A stretch of DNA of 64,000 bases from Massariosphaeria phaeospora (lineage: Eukaryota; Ascomycota; Dothideomycetes; Pleosporales): positions 1,860,001 to 1,924,000 of the forward strand of contig JAADJZ010000001.1 of assembly GCA_011032825.1 (NCBI GenBank). Direction: 5' to 3'. A program made the position numbers and the translations under genes. Position 1 is the first letter of the stretch. Every line of letters begins with the position of its first letter. Below are positions 37,075 to 48,887 of the stretch, piece by piece. Below the pieces are notes generated by a model. It did not search any database. It was given only the letters and a program-made list of their open reading frames with translations, and had not been told where the DNA came from.

Positions 37075-38255
37075 TCATGCTTGTGACGATTTCGATGGGG
37101 CCGCGAAGAGGTGGGTTTGCATGTTGATCTTGCAGAGTCGCGCTACGCAGCCTGAGAGCTGGAGGAGGGTCTGGACGCCTTCGAGGATGCGCATGTGGGT
37201 GAAGCCGATTTCCTTTTATTTAATTAGCGGTTTGCACGGAATTTGGCATGCTGGATGTGTGCATACCTTTATGAACTCCAGCTTGGCATGCTCACTCAAA
37301 CTGTCGATAGTTTTTGTAACCCTGAACATGGTGCTGATGATATCATGGCACGAGTAGCCCAGGTCCCACAGCTCCTTCAGCGCCGACAGCGCATCATCTA
37401 CTCTCTGCTCATGGCACGCCTTGATCATGGCCTGGACCTTGATCGGATGCGGGCTATCCACCACCTTGAACACATTGTCCCCATTTACGAATCCGAACCC
37501 GGCGTTGGTGGACTGCAGGTTGTTGATGGCTTGACGCATGTCGCCCTCTGCGGAGAAGACTAGCGCCGCGATGCCATCGTCGGAGAACTCCACTTTCTCC
37601 GCTTCGATGATCTGCATGATGCGGCGAACGACTTGGGCGTCTGTGAGGCGGGCGTAGCGGAGGATGGCGCACCGGGACTGGAGGGGCTCGATGATCTTAT
37701 TCGACTGGTTGCACGCGAAAGCAAAGCGTGTCGTTGCGCTGTAAATCTCCATGGTCCGTCGCAGGGCTTGCTGGGCACCGCTGGTCATGCTGTCCGCCTC
37801 GTCCAGAATGACGAGCTTTTGTCTTCCCGGGGGGAGTGTGACCTTCTTCTGCGCAAAGCCCTTGATCCTGTTCCTGACCACATCAATACCACGCTCGTCT
37901 GAGGCGTTGAGCTCCAGCACGGCCTCTTTGTAGGCGTCACCCAGCAGCTGCCGCGCGAGGCACAGCACCGAAGTCGTCTTTCCGATTCCTGGCATGCCCG
38001 AGATGATGACGTGGGGCATGTTGCCGTCTTTCGCGATGATCTTGAGGCGCTCGATTGTTTCGGTGTTGCCGACGACGTCGTCGAGGAAGACGGGACGGTA
38101 CTTTTCCACCCTAGGAACAGTCAGTTGCGAAGCACATTGAGATGGGACAAGCTGGGGACGCACCATGGGAGCTCGTAGTTGGCACCACCCGCTGCATTGG
38201 GGTTCGGCTTGATGCCGTTACGGGCAGCCGTTTTGGACGACTCTGCCTTTGCCAT
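37075..38255 (-). CDS. RFC4: Replication factor C subunit 4 (human RFC2 orthologue)
   Basis: Small subunit of the clamp loader that places PCNA on DNA for replication and repair. Exons are 38255-38164, 38110-37267 and 37212-37075, giving 357 residues. The sequence has the RFC boxes: ELPWVEKYRP (box II), Walker A GMPGIGKT at residues 69-76, [15 protein letters not shown], Walker B LVILDEAD and the SRC motif in [13 protein letters not shown], which supplies the arginine finger to the neighbouring subunit. The GMPGIGKT form of Walker A and the ELPW start point to Rfc4 rather than Rfc2, Rfc3 or Rfc5. Divergent from the aspartic protease gene. Confidence 0.96.
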
Positions 38256-39486
38256 GTCGCGTGTTGGTTGGGAGATCGTGGGGCAGCCTTGAAGTCGACG
38301 CGCAGTTACGCGTGAACACGCTTTCACGATGCGTGACTAAGCCGCTGGACAGGACTGGGCCTAGCGGGTTCGGCAAGTCCCGTGGGGTGGGGGTCGCGGG
38401 AGAGAACCACCTGGGACGCACGTCGCTCCCATCATCCACGGACCTTCACTACGCACTGCATCTTGTTCTCTCGGTCAGTCGTGCATGCATCTCTGTTACG
38501 CCTCTGTCCTCTCCAAGCGAATCTAGCCTGCGCTATTCCTGCAAGCTTGAAGGCTGTTCGCGTCCGCTTTGCAAGTCATATCGACGCTGCTGTTTGTCGT
38601 TATTGCATCTGCATCGGCGCGGAAGTCGTCGGCTTCCAAGATTCTAGTCCCGAATCTGGTCTGTGGCGTCAACCCACCGGGCAACTGACGTCGAGTGGCG
38701 CTGCTCACTTCCCGTGTTGCATTGTCCCTGATGACCGATCAGACGTGTGGTGGCGACGTGTGCGATGAGCTGTGTGTCCGTCGCCTTTGTTCGTGTACTT
38801 GTATTGCTTTGAATCGGGTGTTGGCCCTTGTCAATAAGGATTTGATATAATAGCTTGGTGAAGGGCTCATCGTCATTTCCTTTCATAGTTTCTGCAACGC
38901 AATTTTCGACCAACACCCGCAACCCGTGCTGCTTCGATGCTTTCAGGGATGCTCTGGCAACGGTAGGACTTCATACCCCGGCAGAGGGACTGCATGTGCA
39001 TGCGCACCGCATCGCCGCAGTACCGTGCCCCCTGAAGCACGAAACGGGATTGTGTTTGGTTCCTGCGTCTCTCTTCGAACGCTGCACGTCTGATCAGGGA
39101 GCGCCAGCCGCTTACACTAGGTACGTATGCTTGCAAGCGCGATCTTGCTGCGCCGTCCATCCGTTCGGCTTGACTTACTTCGCCTGTCCTCATACGCGTC
39201 ATCCTCACCAGCGGCATCGCCTTCGCCTTAAGAGGTCCCCAGGCGCCGCGCCTCCTCCGTACGCACTTTTTTGCTCGACGACCAACCTACTCCATTCCTA
39301 CTTTTCCTTGCTTTCACTGTCCATTCGTCCAGAAATCCCAACTGCGTTCAACAGGTAAGTACGAAAACTTCTAATCGTATACACACAGACCAAGAACTAA
39401 TATTCCGCGCCTCAGGTCCTCACCTCACGGACATTCCTGCCCGCTGTACATACGACTTTCCCTAGTGATCACTACCTACGCCCAAC
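38256..39486. promoter_or_regulatory. Divergent intergenic region between RFC4 and the aspartic protease
   Basis: 1.2 kb with both promoters. Frames in it show no protein resemblance. A probable 5' UTR intron of the protease gene lies at 39355-39415. Confidence 0.5.
39355..39415 (+). other. Probable 5' UTR intron of the aspartic protease gene
   Basis: Donor GTAAGT at 39355, CTAAT branch-like site and CTCAG acceptor ending at 39415, 71 nt before the ATG. Length 61 bp. Needs transcript support. Confidence 0.45.
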
Positions 39487-41085
39487 ATGAAATACTCAAC
39501 TTGTCTTCTGTTTGCTCAGTTGGTGACGTCTGCTTTTGCCTTCAAGCTCACGAAGCGCGAGGTTAGTACAAATCTTGGCTTGCCCAGCAGTGGCTTCGTA
39601 TTTATGCAGCCTCCCGCACGCCAATATCTTGGCCTACCACCCGAAAGCAGAACAATATGGTCGCGTGTTTCGAGATCAACCGAAGATGTACTTACGTATT
39701 CATAGAACCCCAAAGTCGTCGGTCTTGACATTCAACGTCGCCATGTCGCGAATCCTATTACCCACGACCGGCTACGGAAAAGGCAGAAAACCGTACAGCA
39801 GACTCTCGACAATCTAGAGACGCTTTACTTCGCGAATGCTACCCTAGGAACCCCCGAGCAGAACTTTCGCCTACATATCGATACAGGAAGCAGTGATCTT
39901 TGGGTGAACGCCGCGAACTCCCGACTTTGTCAAGGAGACGAGGATCCATGCTCTATCTCGGGAACGTATGACGCAAACTCATCATCGACCTACAAGTTTG
40001 TCAACAAGGATTTCAATATATCGTATGTTGACGGCTCGGGCGCATCCGGAGATTATGTGAGCGACACTTTTCGCTTTGGTGGTCAAACGATCGAAGACTT
40101 GCAATTTGGTGTCGGTTATACATCTTCCTCGAAGCAGGGCATACTGGGGATTGGATACACCGCAAACGAGGTACAGGTGAACCGCGCCCGTGGGCAAGCA
40201 TACCCAAACCTGCCTCAGAAGCTCAAGGACAACGGCGAAATTAATGCCAACGCTTACTCTATATGGCTGAACGATTTGGACGCTTCAACTGGAAGTATTC
40301 TATTTGGAGGTGTGGATACAGCCAAATATAACGGGCAGCTGGGCAAGCTTCCCATCATTCCTGTGCAGGAAGGCCTTTTCGCAGAGTTCGTTATCGTCAT
40401 GACTGGTTTAGGCAGCAACGGCAACAAAGGCTCCATCTTCAACAACCAGAACGTTGCAGTCCTCCTCGACACCGGATCTTCGCTCATGTATCTGCCGGAT
40501 AACGTCGTCCGCGCGCTGTACTCTTCCTACAATGCCCAGTATGATCCCCAACAAGGCGCCGCCTTCGTGGACTGCAGTCTGCGGAATCAACAAGGCTCGC
40601 TGGATTTCTCTTTCTCTGAGCTTACCATCTCTGTACCTTACAACGAGTTGGTCCTCGAAGCTGGAACCACATCGCGCGGCGAAGTGGTCTGCATGCTCGG
40701 CATCGGACCGTCTGGCGAGTCTACGGTCGTGCTCGGCGACACTTTCCTCCGATCCGCATATGTCGTGTACGACCTCGAGAACAACCAAATCGGGCTTGCG
40801 CAGACGAACTTCAACGCCACCGACTCTTCCGTCTCAGAGATTCAGTCCGGAGAGGACGGTGTGCCAAATGCCTCTGCCGTCCGTAACGCGGTGACGGCCA
40901 TTTCCGTTGCTCCAGGCGGCGGCAGGATTGCTGGACCTACGATCAACCCAACGGCTGCTATTATGATATCTACTGCGTCCTCCAGTGGAGCTGCAATGCC
41001 CGCAATCACAGCTCATCCATGGTTAGCGCCTGCTGGTGCGGCAATCGCGGGTGCGGGCATCATGATGGGATTCAATGGCTTCTAA
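39487..41085 (+). CDS. Yapsin-like secreted aspartic protease, probably GPI-anchored
   Basis: Pepsin-family (A1) endopeptidase. Exons are 39487-39561 and 39706-41085, giving 484 residues. An N-terminal signal peptide covers about residues 1-18; a short propeptide ends at RLRKRQ (residues 47-52), a Kex2-type cleavage site. The two catalytic motifs are IDTGSSDLW (Asp84) and LLDTGSSLMYLP (Asp280). FNISYVDGSGASGDYVSD matches the flap region. The C-terminus has a Ser/Ala-rich linker and a hydrophobic end without charged residues, as in GPI-anchored yapsins that work at the cell wall. The 144-bp intron is longer than usual here but ends in a stop-containing stretch (CATAG) and joins in frame. Confidence 0.93.
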
Positions 41086-43607
41086 CATATTTCCCTATCA
41101 TTCCTACGTTTCCCCTCAAAACTTGCATGGCTCGAATTAAGCATTATACGGCGTTCTACAAGGCAACTGGTCGTCGGTATTTGAAATGGGGTATCCGATC
41201 GCATCTCTCTCTCTCGCGTATATGATGATGGCTTTCTTTCCAACTCGTATACGTACGTGGTTATACGTTCGCTGAATGAATGAATGCATAGTTTAGAGGA
41301 TCTACAGGGCTTTGCAGCCAGATACTATGTTTATATAGTCGGGTCTATGTGGAAATGTGATAATGAAACACGGCTTTCCAGTGAAAGTTCAGTTCGGTTC
41401 CTGGCCCGTGATCTCACGAGTAGTGAACTATCCAGTCGTTTTTTTAAAAAGCGAGAAAGATGAAAACTGGCGCAGCTCTTGTTTGAGCCAGAGGCTTCGG
41501 CTTCGGCCGAGATGTTCCACCCAGTTGGAAGGTTTCCGGCCAAAGCCGTGCACGAAGAGTTCTCGATTCTTGCATAAGTCTTGCTCTGCTCTATAGATGC
41601 AAGAGCATGTTGTCCTCGTCGCGCGGTTTTAGTTCAGCTGGGACGGATAACACTCGCTATCGGCTGGCACTGGCACTAGCGTGGCTGACGGCAGAAAGGA
41701 GTTTGGAAGAAGTTAAGTTGCAGCTTTGTGCTTGGTGAAGACCTTGGAGACTGTGGCAACAAGACGTGTTAGAGACGTCGTTTCGTGTAAGCGCTGTTCT
41801 TGGACTTGTTTGTAGCCGTATGTCTGGTCTCCAGACATATATATGTTCTTATTTTGTAGTTTCAGCGCTACTTGACATATGGATATAGTGTTGCAGGTAA
41901 GAACGGATTTTATATAGATCAACTGGCTTTCTAAACTATCCTGTACTATCTGAGGCATTAGTAGAGCGTAGGGGTCTATCTTGAGTCCTTGCTAAGACTA
42001 CTTGGAACCATCTGATTTAGTATAAGGAAGTGTGGCTATTCGAAGCTTGTGAGACCATAGGAGGTTGCATTTTTTGCATGACCACAACCTAGTAGAACAA
42101 GGCTTTCGAGATATAAACGAACGTATGAACGAAGATAAAGTGACGCCTCACTCAACGACGCCATGGTCAAGGTTAGTACTGATATAGGGAAGGACATACA
42201 TGGAGAGCGTCTCTTGCATTTGGTTCATCTCTAGCCGAGACTATCCAGGTGGCACCGCGAGGAGGCGCAAGAGTCCGACTTCTGCCACCCGTCCTCCTCT
42301 TGCGGTCACCTGGCTTTCGCCCGACCCGATATCCCCAAGCAAGACCGATCCAGCAAAACGAACAACTCGACGATGACGGCGACCGTTCGACGACAATCCG
42401 ACAGCGCTCGAAAGCGCTCACTCCGCCACTCGAGAGGAGAGCGTGTGCGAACGGACACAAGCACTTCGACTGAAGCGCCTGAGAAGGGTGGACGGGTGCG
42501 CCTGAGCAAAATATGCCATGGACCTTGCGGCCTGTCAGAGCGCTGTAGCAGAAGCAAGCAGCTCGATATCTGTTGGCTTCTTCCACCGGATTCAGAGCCC
42601 TCGCATGGCGAAGAACCCTTCCTCCAGTATCGGGGATTACCCCTGCTCAGACGGCCATCAAGGACCGCGGAACGGGCAAACTCGGAGAATCGACGGCGAC
42701 GAAAATCTGGCGGAACCGGAGGCGAACAAGCCATCGCGGCAGAGTGGGTGAAGGGTGCGGGAGAGCAAGATGCCAGGGACCTTTCGGCCTGTCAGAGCAT
42801 GTTCGAAAGCAGCGGCTCGATACCTGTTGGCATCTTCCACCGGGATCGATTTCCATGAACTTCCGGGAGGGAGTTCATCAGTCCTCTTTCCAGGTGGCGG
42901 AGGTTACCCTCTGCTCACACGGCCTTCTTCACTCGGCGAGACGCTCATCTGATGGACGACGGGAGGTACGGCGTGGTTCCGGTGAGGTGGTGATGAAGGA
43001 GAAGGGAAGCTGAAGATGAGGGGCAAAGCGCTTAAAAGGCGGGGGCAAACCCGGACATGGTTAGCGCGCACGCGATGGCACGTGTGGCTGTGCTGTCAAC
43101 GGTCACCGCCTATTAATGATCTAGAGCTCGATCGACAGGCCTGTAGGAGCAGACGATGTAGCGCAGGACGCCCAGCGCGAAATGTACTCTACCCACTCTA
43201 GTGACTCTTCCGAGACACTTCCGAGACATAGCCCAGTATAGCAGATACAACCAGACTTTGCAAAAGCAACAAAGAACTTCCTTCTATTTTCAAGAGAATC
43301 ACGTCAAGTGTTGTGTGCCGGCCGTAACCTTGATTATTGTGGAGGGAGATAGATCTACATGATGAGCAGGACGTAGGGAGTTAGTCCGAGAGCTAGGAGA
43401 CGGATGACCATGTACAGCTTTACTTTGTACCATCCTCCCCTCTGTTTCCTCTGTTGCTAAGTTGATTGAGCAGAAGACTTCAGGAAGAAACCCCCGCGGA
43501 CGTCATAGTGCAGGTTGTACTGTTGTCCACCTGTTGTGTGAATGCACTCAGATTGGGTGAGCATACAAAGCCCGCTCGTTTCTGCTGAGATGAGTTCTTC
43601 AAACACG
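41086..43607. other. 2.5 kb convergent intergenic region with a diverged duplication
   Basis: Outside the expected 3' UTRs no gene is supported. About 41200-42170 is AT-richer. From 42240 to 43010 the DNA is GC-rich and contains two diverged copies of a block of about 200 bp. Confidence 0.5.
42480..42935. repeat. Diverged direct duplication, period ~254-268 bp
   Basis: Copy A runs about 42480-42670 and copy B about 42737-42935. Shared stretches include GCCTGTCAGAGC (42530 and 42787), AGCTCGATA/GGCTCGATA, CTGTTGGC and CTTCCACCGG (near 42580 and 42834), and CTGCTCA-ACGGCC (near 42643 and 42911). Small indels shift the offset from 257 to 254 to 268. Substitutions are not concentrated at third positions of any frame, so the block does not look like a conserved coding repeat. 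Confidence 0.7.
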
Positions 43608-44871
43608 TTAATCGCTGTCCGCCAACATGTCAGCCAACTCAGCTTCCTCTTCCGCTGTCATCAAGCTCGCCTGCTTTTCCGGTTCTTTCTCCTTGGCCGT
43701 CCCCAGTTTTTCTTCTTCAGCCTCTTGCACCGCCTTCGCCAGATCGGGCGCTTTCAAGCTCCACTGCCTCACGGTACCATCAATGCTTACACTGACGACC
43801 GTCTGCCCTGGCAACAAAAGCAGCCCGATGACCTCTTCAAAGTGCCCGGAAAAGACGTGATGCAGTTTACCGCTTGCCTTGTCCCACACGCGAACTTCCT
43901 CGTCTCGGCAAGCTGTGACCACCCATCCTCCGTCTTCTTCTACCACGACATCGCGTACAAAGTCGGGATGCTCTAGTTTGGTATCTTCTTCCCAGTTGCG
44001 GTTCCGTGAGAGACATTTCACGCTCTTGTCTGCCGAGGCGGTCCATAAGTCTCCGTCACTGTCGAACCGGAGCGAGTCGACGCTGGTCTCATGTGCGATA
44101 ATAGGGGAAGCTACGTCTGACGTTGCATCGATCTCGAACGCAGACGATATTCCGATACTCCAGCGCCGTATTTCCCTGTCGCTTCCTGCACTGAATATGA
44201 CCACGGAATCCTTCTTGACATCACGCTCAGTTAGGTCGAGCGTTAGGGCTAGAACCCCTCTTGTGTGCCCCTTGAGTGTGTGCAGCGTCTCTCCGGTGGC
44301 CACATCCCACACAATGATGCTAGCATCTGCTGAAGCAGACACTAACACTTCTTTGCCTTCCAATGTAAACACCAAGACCGCCTTTAGAAAGTCGGTATGT
44401 CCTTTGAACTGACGGATGGGCTTTCGCGTCGCAATGGCCCATGACCATATAGTCTTGTCCCAACAGCCGGCAAACAGAGTGTTCGACGTGGTAGATATCG
44501 CGAGGGACGTGAGAGGCGCGGTAGGACCCGTGTACGAGGCGGAGATTTTACGGCCCTATAACGCGCATCAGATCAGCACTTGCTCACGAGCGACCAGGGA
44601 CCAATGTCTGACCAACTTTGACGTTTATTCTCTTCACAGTCCCAGCCGCCTCGGCGACATAGAATTGTCCTTCATTGTGTGGATCCAAGGCAACAGCCAA
44701 GATTTTTGAGGTAAGCTTGATAGGGTCGCCGCTCGTATTCTTCGACTTCAAATCCTTCCGTGCAGTTTCATTGAGCGCCGAGCTTGGGCATGTTAGCAGA
44801 GTAGATACACGACGATGCGCAAGTTCTTACGTTGTTTGGAAGAAATGGCCCGCGTCTGAGGAGCGCGACAT
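43608..44871 (-). CDS. WD40-repeat protein, 384 aa
   Basis: Exons are 44871-44831, 44782-44617 and 44555-43608. The protein is a single beta-propeller with about six or seven blades; GH/WD-type repeat endings include LFAGCWDKTIWSW, LVSASADASIIVWD, IFSAGSDREIRRWS, LWTASADKSVKCL, VVTACRDEEVRVWD and VVSVSIDGTVRQWS. A short N-terminus (MSRSSDAGHFFQT) precedes the propeller, and an acidic Glu/Ala-rich helix forms the last ~45 residues. I cannot assign a specific orthologue; WD40 proteins are scaffolds, so partners cannot be read from sequence. The 61-bp second intron uses GTTGGT as donor, the only donor that avoids a stop. Confidence 0.9.
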
Positions 44872-45357
44872 GTTGGTGTACGGTTCGTGGAAGAAAGGCT
44901 CAGGACCGGAGTAGATAGATATTCGCGTACCCCGCTTAGACCCCCAACCAATCATTTCACGCCGTGGACAACTTCACTTGATGCTCAATAAACACATCAA
45001 CATAGGTACGCAATGATTATTAAATGGTTATGACTAGATTACCTGCTATCGACATTAGTAGAATGCAAAGAGTACCACACCCGAACGCCAAAGTGAAATC
45101 ATGCAATCAAACCAACTGAAGCTCAATTCTATCCAAAGCGACGTGCTCATAACTCATACCAAATCGTTATATCATAAATGCGTAACAGAGTGAGGCGCGA
45201 TCATCCAAGCGCCCGACGTGACACTCGGAGGATATCTTGAACAGACGACCCATATTCTTTCGTGACTTTTATCCAACGCCTGTTAAGAGCCCCTGAAACC
45301 TCCAATGCGGTCATCAAAGTCATTAGCCATGCAATGCGTGCATATAGTACAGCTGTA
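44872..45357. promoter_or_regulatory. WD40 gene promoter and 3' flank of byr4
   Basis: 486 bp between two leftward genes. No gene or repeat is seen. Confidence 0.5.
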
Positions 45358-48011
45358 TTACCGCCTCGATGTCTGCGCCGATGCACTAGCGGCATACCGG
45401 CGTATAGCCCATCTCCACTCGTTTTCCTTGTTTTCACACGTATCGCGGAGGCCACCGACCCAGCCTTCCACTTTCTTTCGCCACGCTGCTTCTTCTTCAC
45501 GCTGTCTTCGGATGAAGCTAGGACCAAGATCGAACTCTTCGCCGACGAAGGTAGGATCGTCCCCGTTAGAAGTGCCATTAGCAGCGGCACCATTCCCACC
45601 ATGCCCAGCGACGCTTTCATTGTCCTTCAGATCATCGATGCCGGCGAATGGGTCTTCCTCATCATCTTTATCGACGGAAGGCGATCGGGGATCGTTAGAC
45701 CTTCGAGGCGCCTTTTGCCAGCTCATTCTCACAGGATCGAACACCATGGCACCATCATACTGCACGTGGCGCGGCTGAGTAATCTGTGATATCAAGGCGG
45801 GCCGTGGAGAAGATAAATCAGGTCCAACTTTTGCTGCACGAGAAGAGACGTTCCTGTGCGCTGCTTGGACTTTCGCGAGTGCGCTGTGTGAGATGGAATG
45901 CGAGCGTTCGTGCGAGTGATTCAAAGGATGATTCAGCGGCGCAAATGTGGGGGTACTCGCGGTAGTAAGTGCGAGCGTAGTAGTCGACGTATTAGGGAGA
46001 GAAAAAGGGGCCAGTGCTTCTTCATTGCCCTCCCACCGCTGAAGTGTGGAATTATAGATCATGCCGTTCTCGTCTACAACCGTTAGTCTTGTGGTATTCT
46101 ACAGAAAAGAGAATAGAACTTACTCTTTGCAAATGATGCACTTGATTTGTGTGCTATTAATGCTGGCCTCTGACCCGATCCTTTCTTCCTATGCGCGGTC
46201 GGGCTGTTATGTGGACTCCGTGCGGCGACCTGGGCTTTCCAGTTCGTATACGTGGGTGCAATGGGCCCTCCGCCGCGGGATCGTGTGCCTGCCAGACGTT
46301 GCTCTCGCGCATTACGGCTTGCGGCAGTGTCTTGTGCAAACCGTGGAGTACTATCCATCTTGGGCGGGCTTCGTGGGGTCTGCGGAAGCGGAGTCTCTAT
46401 ACGATCTGGCATAGGCAAACGAGTATTACTCGTCTGTTGTCGAAGAGTCCTGTTGCTGGCGACGTTTCGCGGGGCTTTCTCGTACTGCTTTTCCTTGGTC
46501 GCAGAAGTGGGTAGATCATCAAAAATATCGAGTTCGCTCCCGTCGCCATAGGCTTTCTTGATACTGGTCGGATTAATCAAGCGTTTGGGAGGTGGTTGAC
46601 GTAGATAGGCGGGCGATGCCACATCCCTCCGCAACGCGACACGACTGGGAGTATCAGCGGGGTTCGTAGCCGACAAGCGAGAGTAGGGCCGCGCTGATGG
46701 AGACTGTGGCCGGCGCGGATCCGAGTCACGCCGAAGATATGGCTGTGAATTTTTCGACATGACATGGTGCGACTGCGCGCTTGCGCTGCCTGCGGGCAGG
46801 AATGGGCCTTTGAGTGCAACTGAACCAAAATGTGTGCGAAGAACAGGGGCCGAACGCTTCGCCCGAAGAAGCTGTGCACTTGTAGTCGTGGGCATTGGCC
46901 TGCTATGCCCATGTTTCGGGGCGCCAGTTTCGTACACCGGAGTAAGTCTTGTGCGGTTCGTCGAGGGCAGAGGTCTCGGTATCCTGGACGTGGAAGGCTT
47001 GTCAGTGAACGTCAAGGTGGTTGCGGGCCGTGCTGCTGGCGGTGCGGCCAGCTTAGACGAAGACTTCTTGACCACTACGTTGCGGTTGAGAGTAAGCTTC
47101 TTGGAGTCCAAAACATCGTCAGTTCCAAAATCCAGGCCATCGAGGAAGTCATCATCATCGTCTGTGACCTTAGTCTTCTGCTCTGGTGCAGGGTAATTGT
47201 CAGCTACGTGAGACGGTGTTAGTAGCGCTAGCGGAGATGATGTGAACTCTGGTGCTGGTGCTAGTACCGGTACCGAAGTAGGAGGGAGCTCGCGATTTCG
47301 CTGGGTTGGCAGCGGCGACACATCTGGCGTCGGCAGCTCGCTCTGCTTGAGTTTTTCGAGGCGCGCATTGAAGTCCAGCGGCTCGTTCGGCAGCACGAGG
47401 CCCATCAGATCATCGTCCTCGCTCTCGAGGGTCATGCAGCTGCCCAGACTGGGGCTCATGGCCGACACGGACGAGCTGCGGCCGCCGCGAGCCTCTCGTC
47501 GCGTTCCCCCGAATCGGATGCCTAAGCTGCCCTCGCCCCAGTCGTCGAAGTCATCCTGATCATCCGCAGGCGTGCGCGGCAATGGCGCTTTCAATTTCAG
47601 TCCGTGGCTCGCATCTGCGGGGAGCTCGAGGTCGTTGCCCCAGTCGTCGTCGACGGCAATTTTGCGATTGGACTTTTTCTTGCCGAGTCGTTTAATTGAG
47701 CCGCCGAGCAGGGCGGATGAGGGCACCGTCCGCGGGATGGGGATGCCGGCCTGCTTGGCCGACGAGATGGCATTGATGGTGGACAGCGCATCGTTGGGCG
47801 TGATGAGCACCTGCCAGTCGTCGTCGCCGGCGTTGGACTCGGTGCGGGCAGAGACGCGCGACGAGGTCAGCGACGGCATGGTCGATATGGAGCTGGTGAA
47901 GAGGTCGCCCTGGGCGTCGAAGTCGCCGTCGTCGTCCCAGTTCTCGACCGACGAGGCGCGCGAGGCCATCGAGGCCATGCGCTGGGCGAAGCTGCCCTTG
48001 TGAGTGGCCAT
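45358..48011 (-). CDS. byr4: Mitotic-exit/septation regulator Byr4/Bfa1
   Basis: Partner of the Cdc16/Bub2 GAP that holds the Spg1/Tem1 GTPase inactive at the spindle pole, controlling septation or mitotic exit. Exons are 48011-46124 and 46073-45358, giving 867 residues; the 50-bp intron has a perfect GACTAAC branch site. The protein is mostly disordered. The N-terminal block SSVENWDDDGDF and the C-terminal blocks NGMIYNSTLQRWEGNE, MVFDPVRMSWQK, EEDPFAGIDDL and EEFDLGPSFIRRQREEE are those shared by fungal Byr4/Bfa1 proteins. The central region is rich in Ser, Pro and Arg, with many possible CDK/Polo phosphosites. Divergent from XRCC4. Confidence 0.88.
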
Positions 48012-48887
48012 AGTGGCAGCGGTGAAGCGCGGCGGGTGCAGCAGCAGCGGCGGGTGGTGGTGTGGGTGCGGTGTGTGGGCGGTGGGTGGGAGGGAGTGGG
48101 CGGGTGTGGGTGTTGGCAGCTGCAGCGCGGGTGCTTATGGATGGCTGGGGAAGGGTCTGAGCCGAGCGAGCCAAACGGCCCGTGCGGCGCAAAAAGCGGC
48201 CCACAGGCGGTCACAGCGGCCACCACGACGAAAAAAGGCTGCAGCAGCCCCGAGTGCGACGGCGCGGACGGCGCGGCCTGCAGGCAGCGGAGCCTGATCC
48301 TGGCGCGACTCCGATGCATGGCGCTGTTGTCGATAAGCCTTGCGACGCGTCGTCGGTGCAGGCCGTTCTCTGGCAGTGGTATCCGTAAACAACCTGGGAA
48401 CCTTGGGCCACACGTCCCGCAGTGAGCCTGAGAGCAGCCGTCCGAGACCGCCGTCAGACGCGGCGCGTGAGTGCCTTCAAGGCAACACAGCAGTAGTCCC
48501 ACTGCCCCTTCACTGCTCCCCGCTGCCCGCCGTTTTGCAACTGCTCCAGACCATCTTCACCAGCTCTTCACCAGCCCGCTGCAGTTTCAATTTCGCCCTT
48601 CCCCGACGTGAAACGGACGACATCTCCTGCCACACCACGCCGCGCTGCCCGCCGCGCCGCCCGCCGCGCATCGATAGCGCCTTTCCGACCAGCATAAACC
48701 CAACTACTCCAAGGGTCTGTATCACGTACACCAGGACAGGCCCAAGATTCGTGAGTCTGCGCCACCGTGTTATTGGCTGCGCGCCGCGTCCTCAACCTTC
48801 CTGAATTAGCAGGTTTTGGATTGCCTCCCACATACCCACCCACTACGCGTCAGACGCCCCCAGCTACATACTACTACTACTCCTACC
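48012..48887. promoter_or_regulatory. Shared divergent promoter of byr4 and XRCC4
   Basis: 876 bp between divergent starts, GC-rich on the byr4 side. No gene is supported in it. Confidence 0.55.

Noticed and set aside
42173..42840. Two minus-strand frames with similar starts (E-E/D-ANRYRAA) in the duplicated block, read as a small gene family
   Set aside because: Both start with GTG rather than ATG, the similarity is explained by the DNA duplication, and substitutions do not favour third positions.
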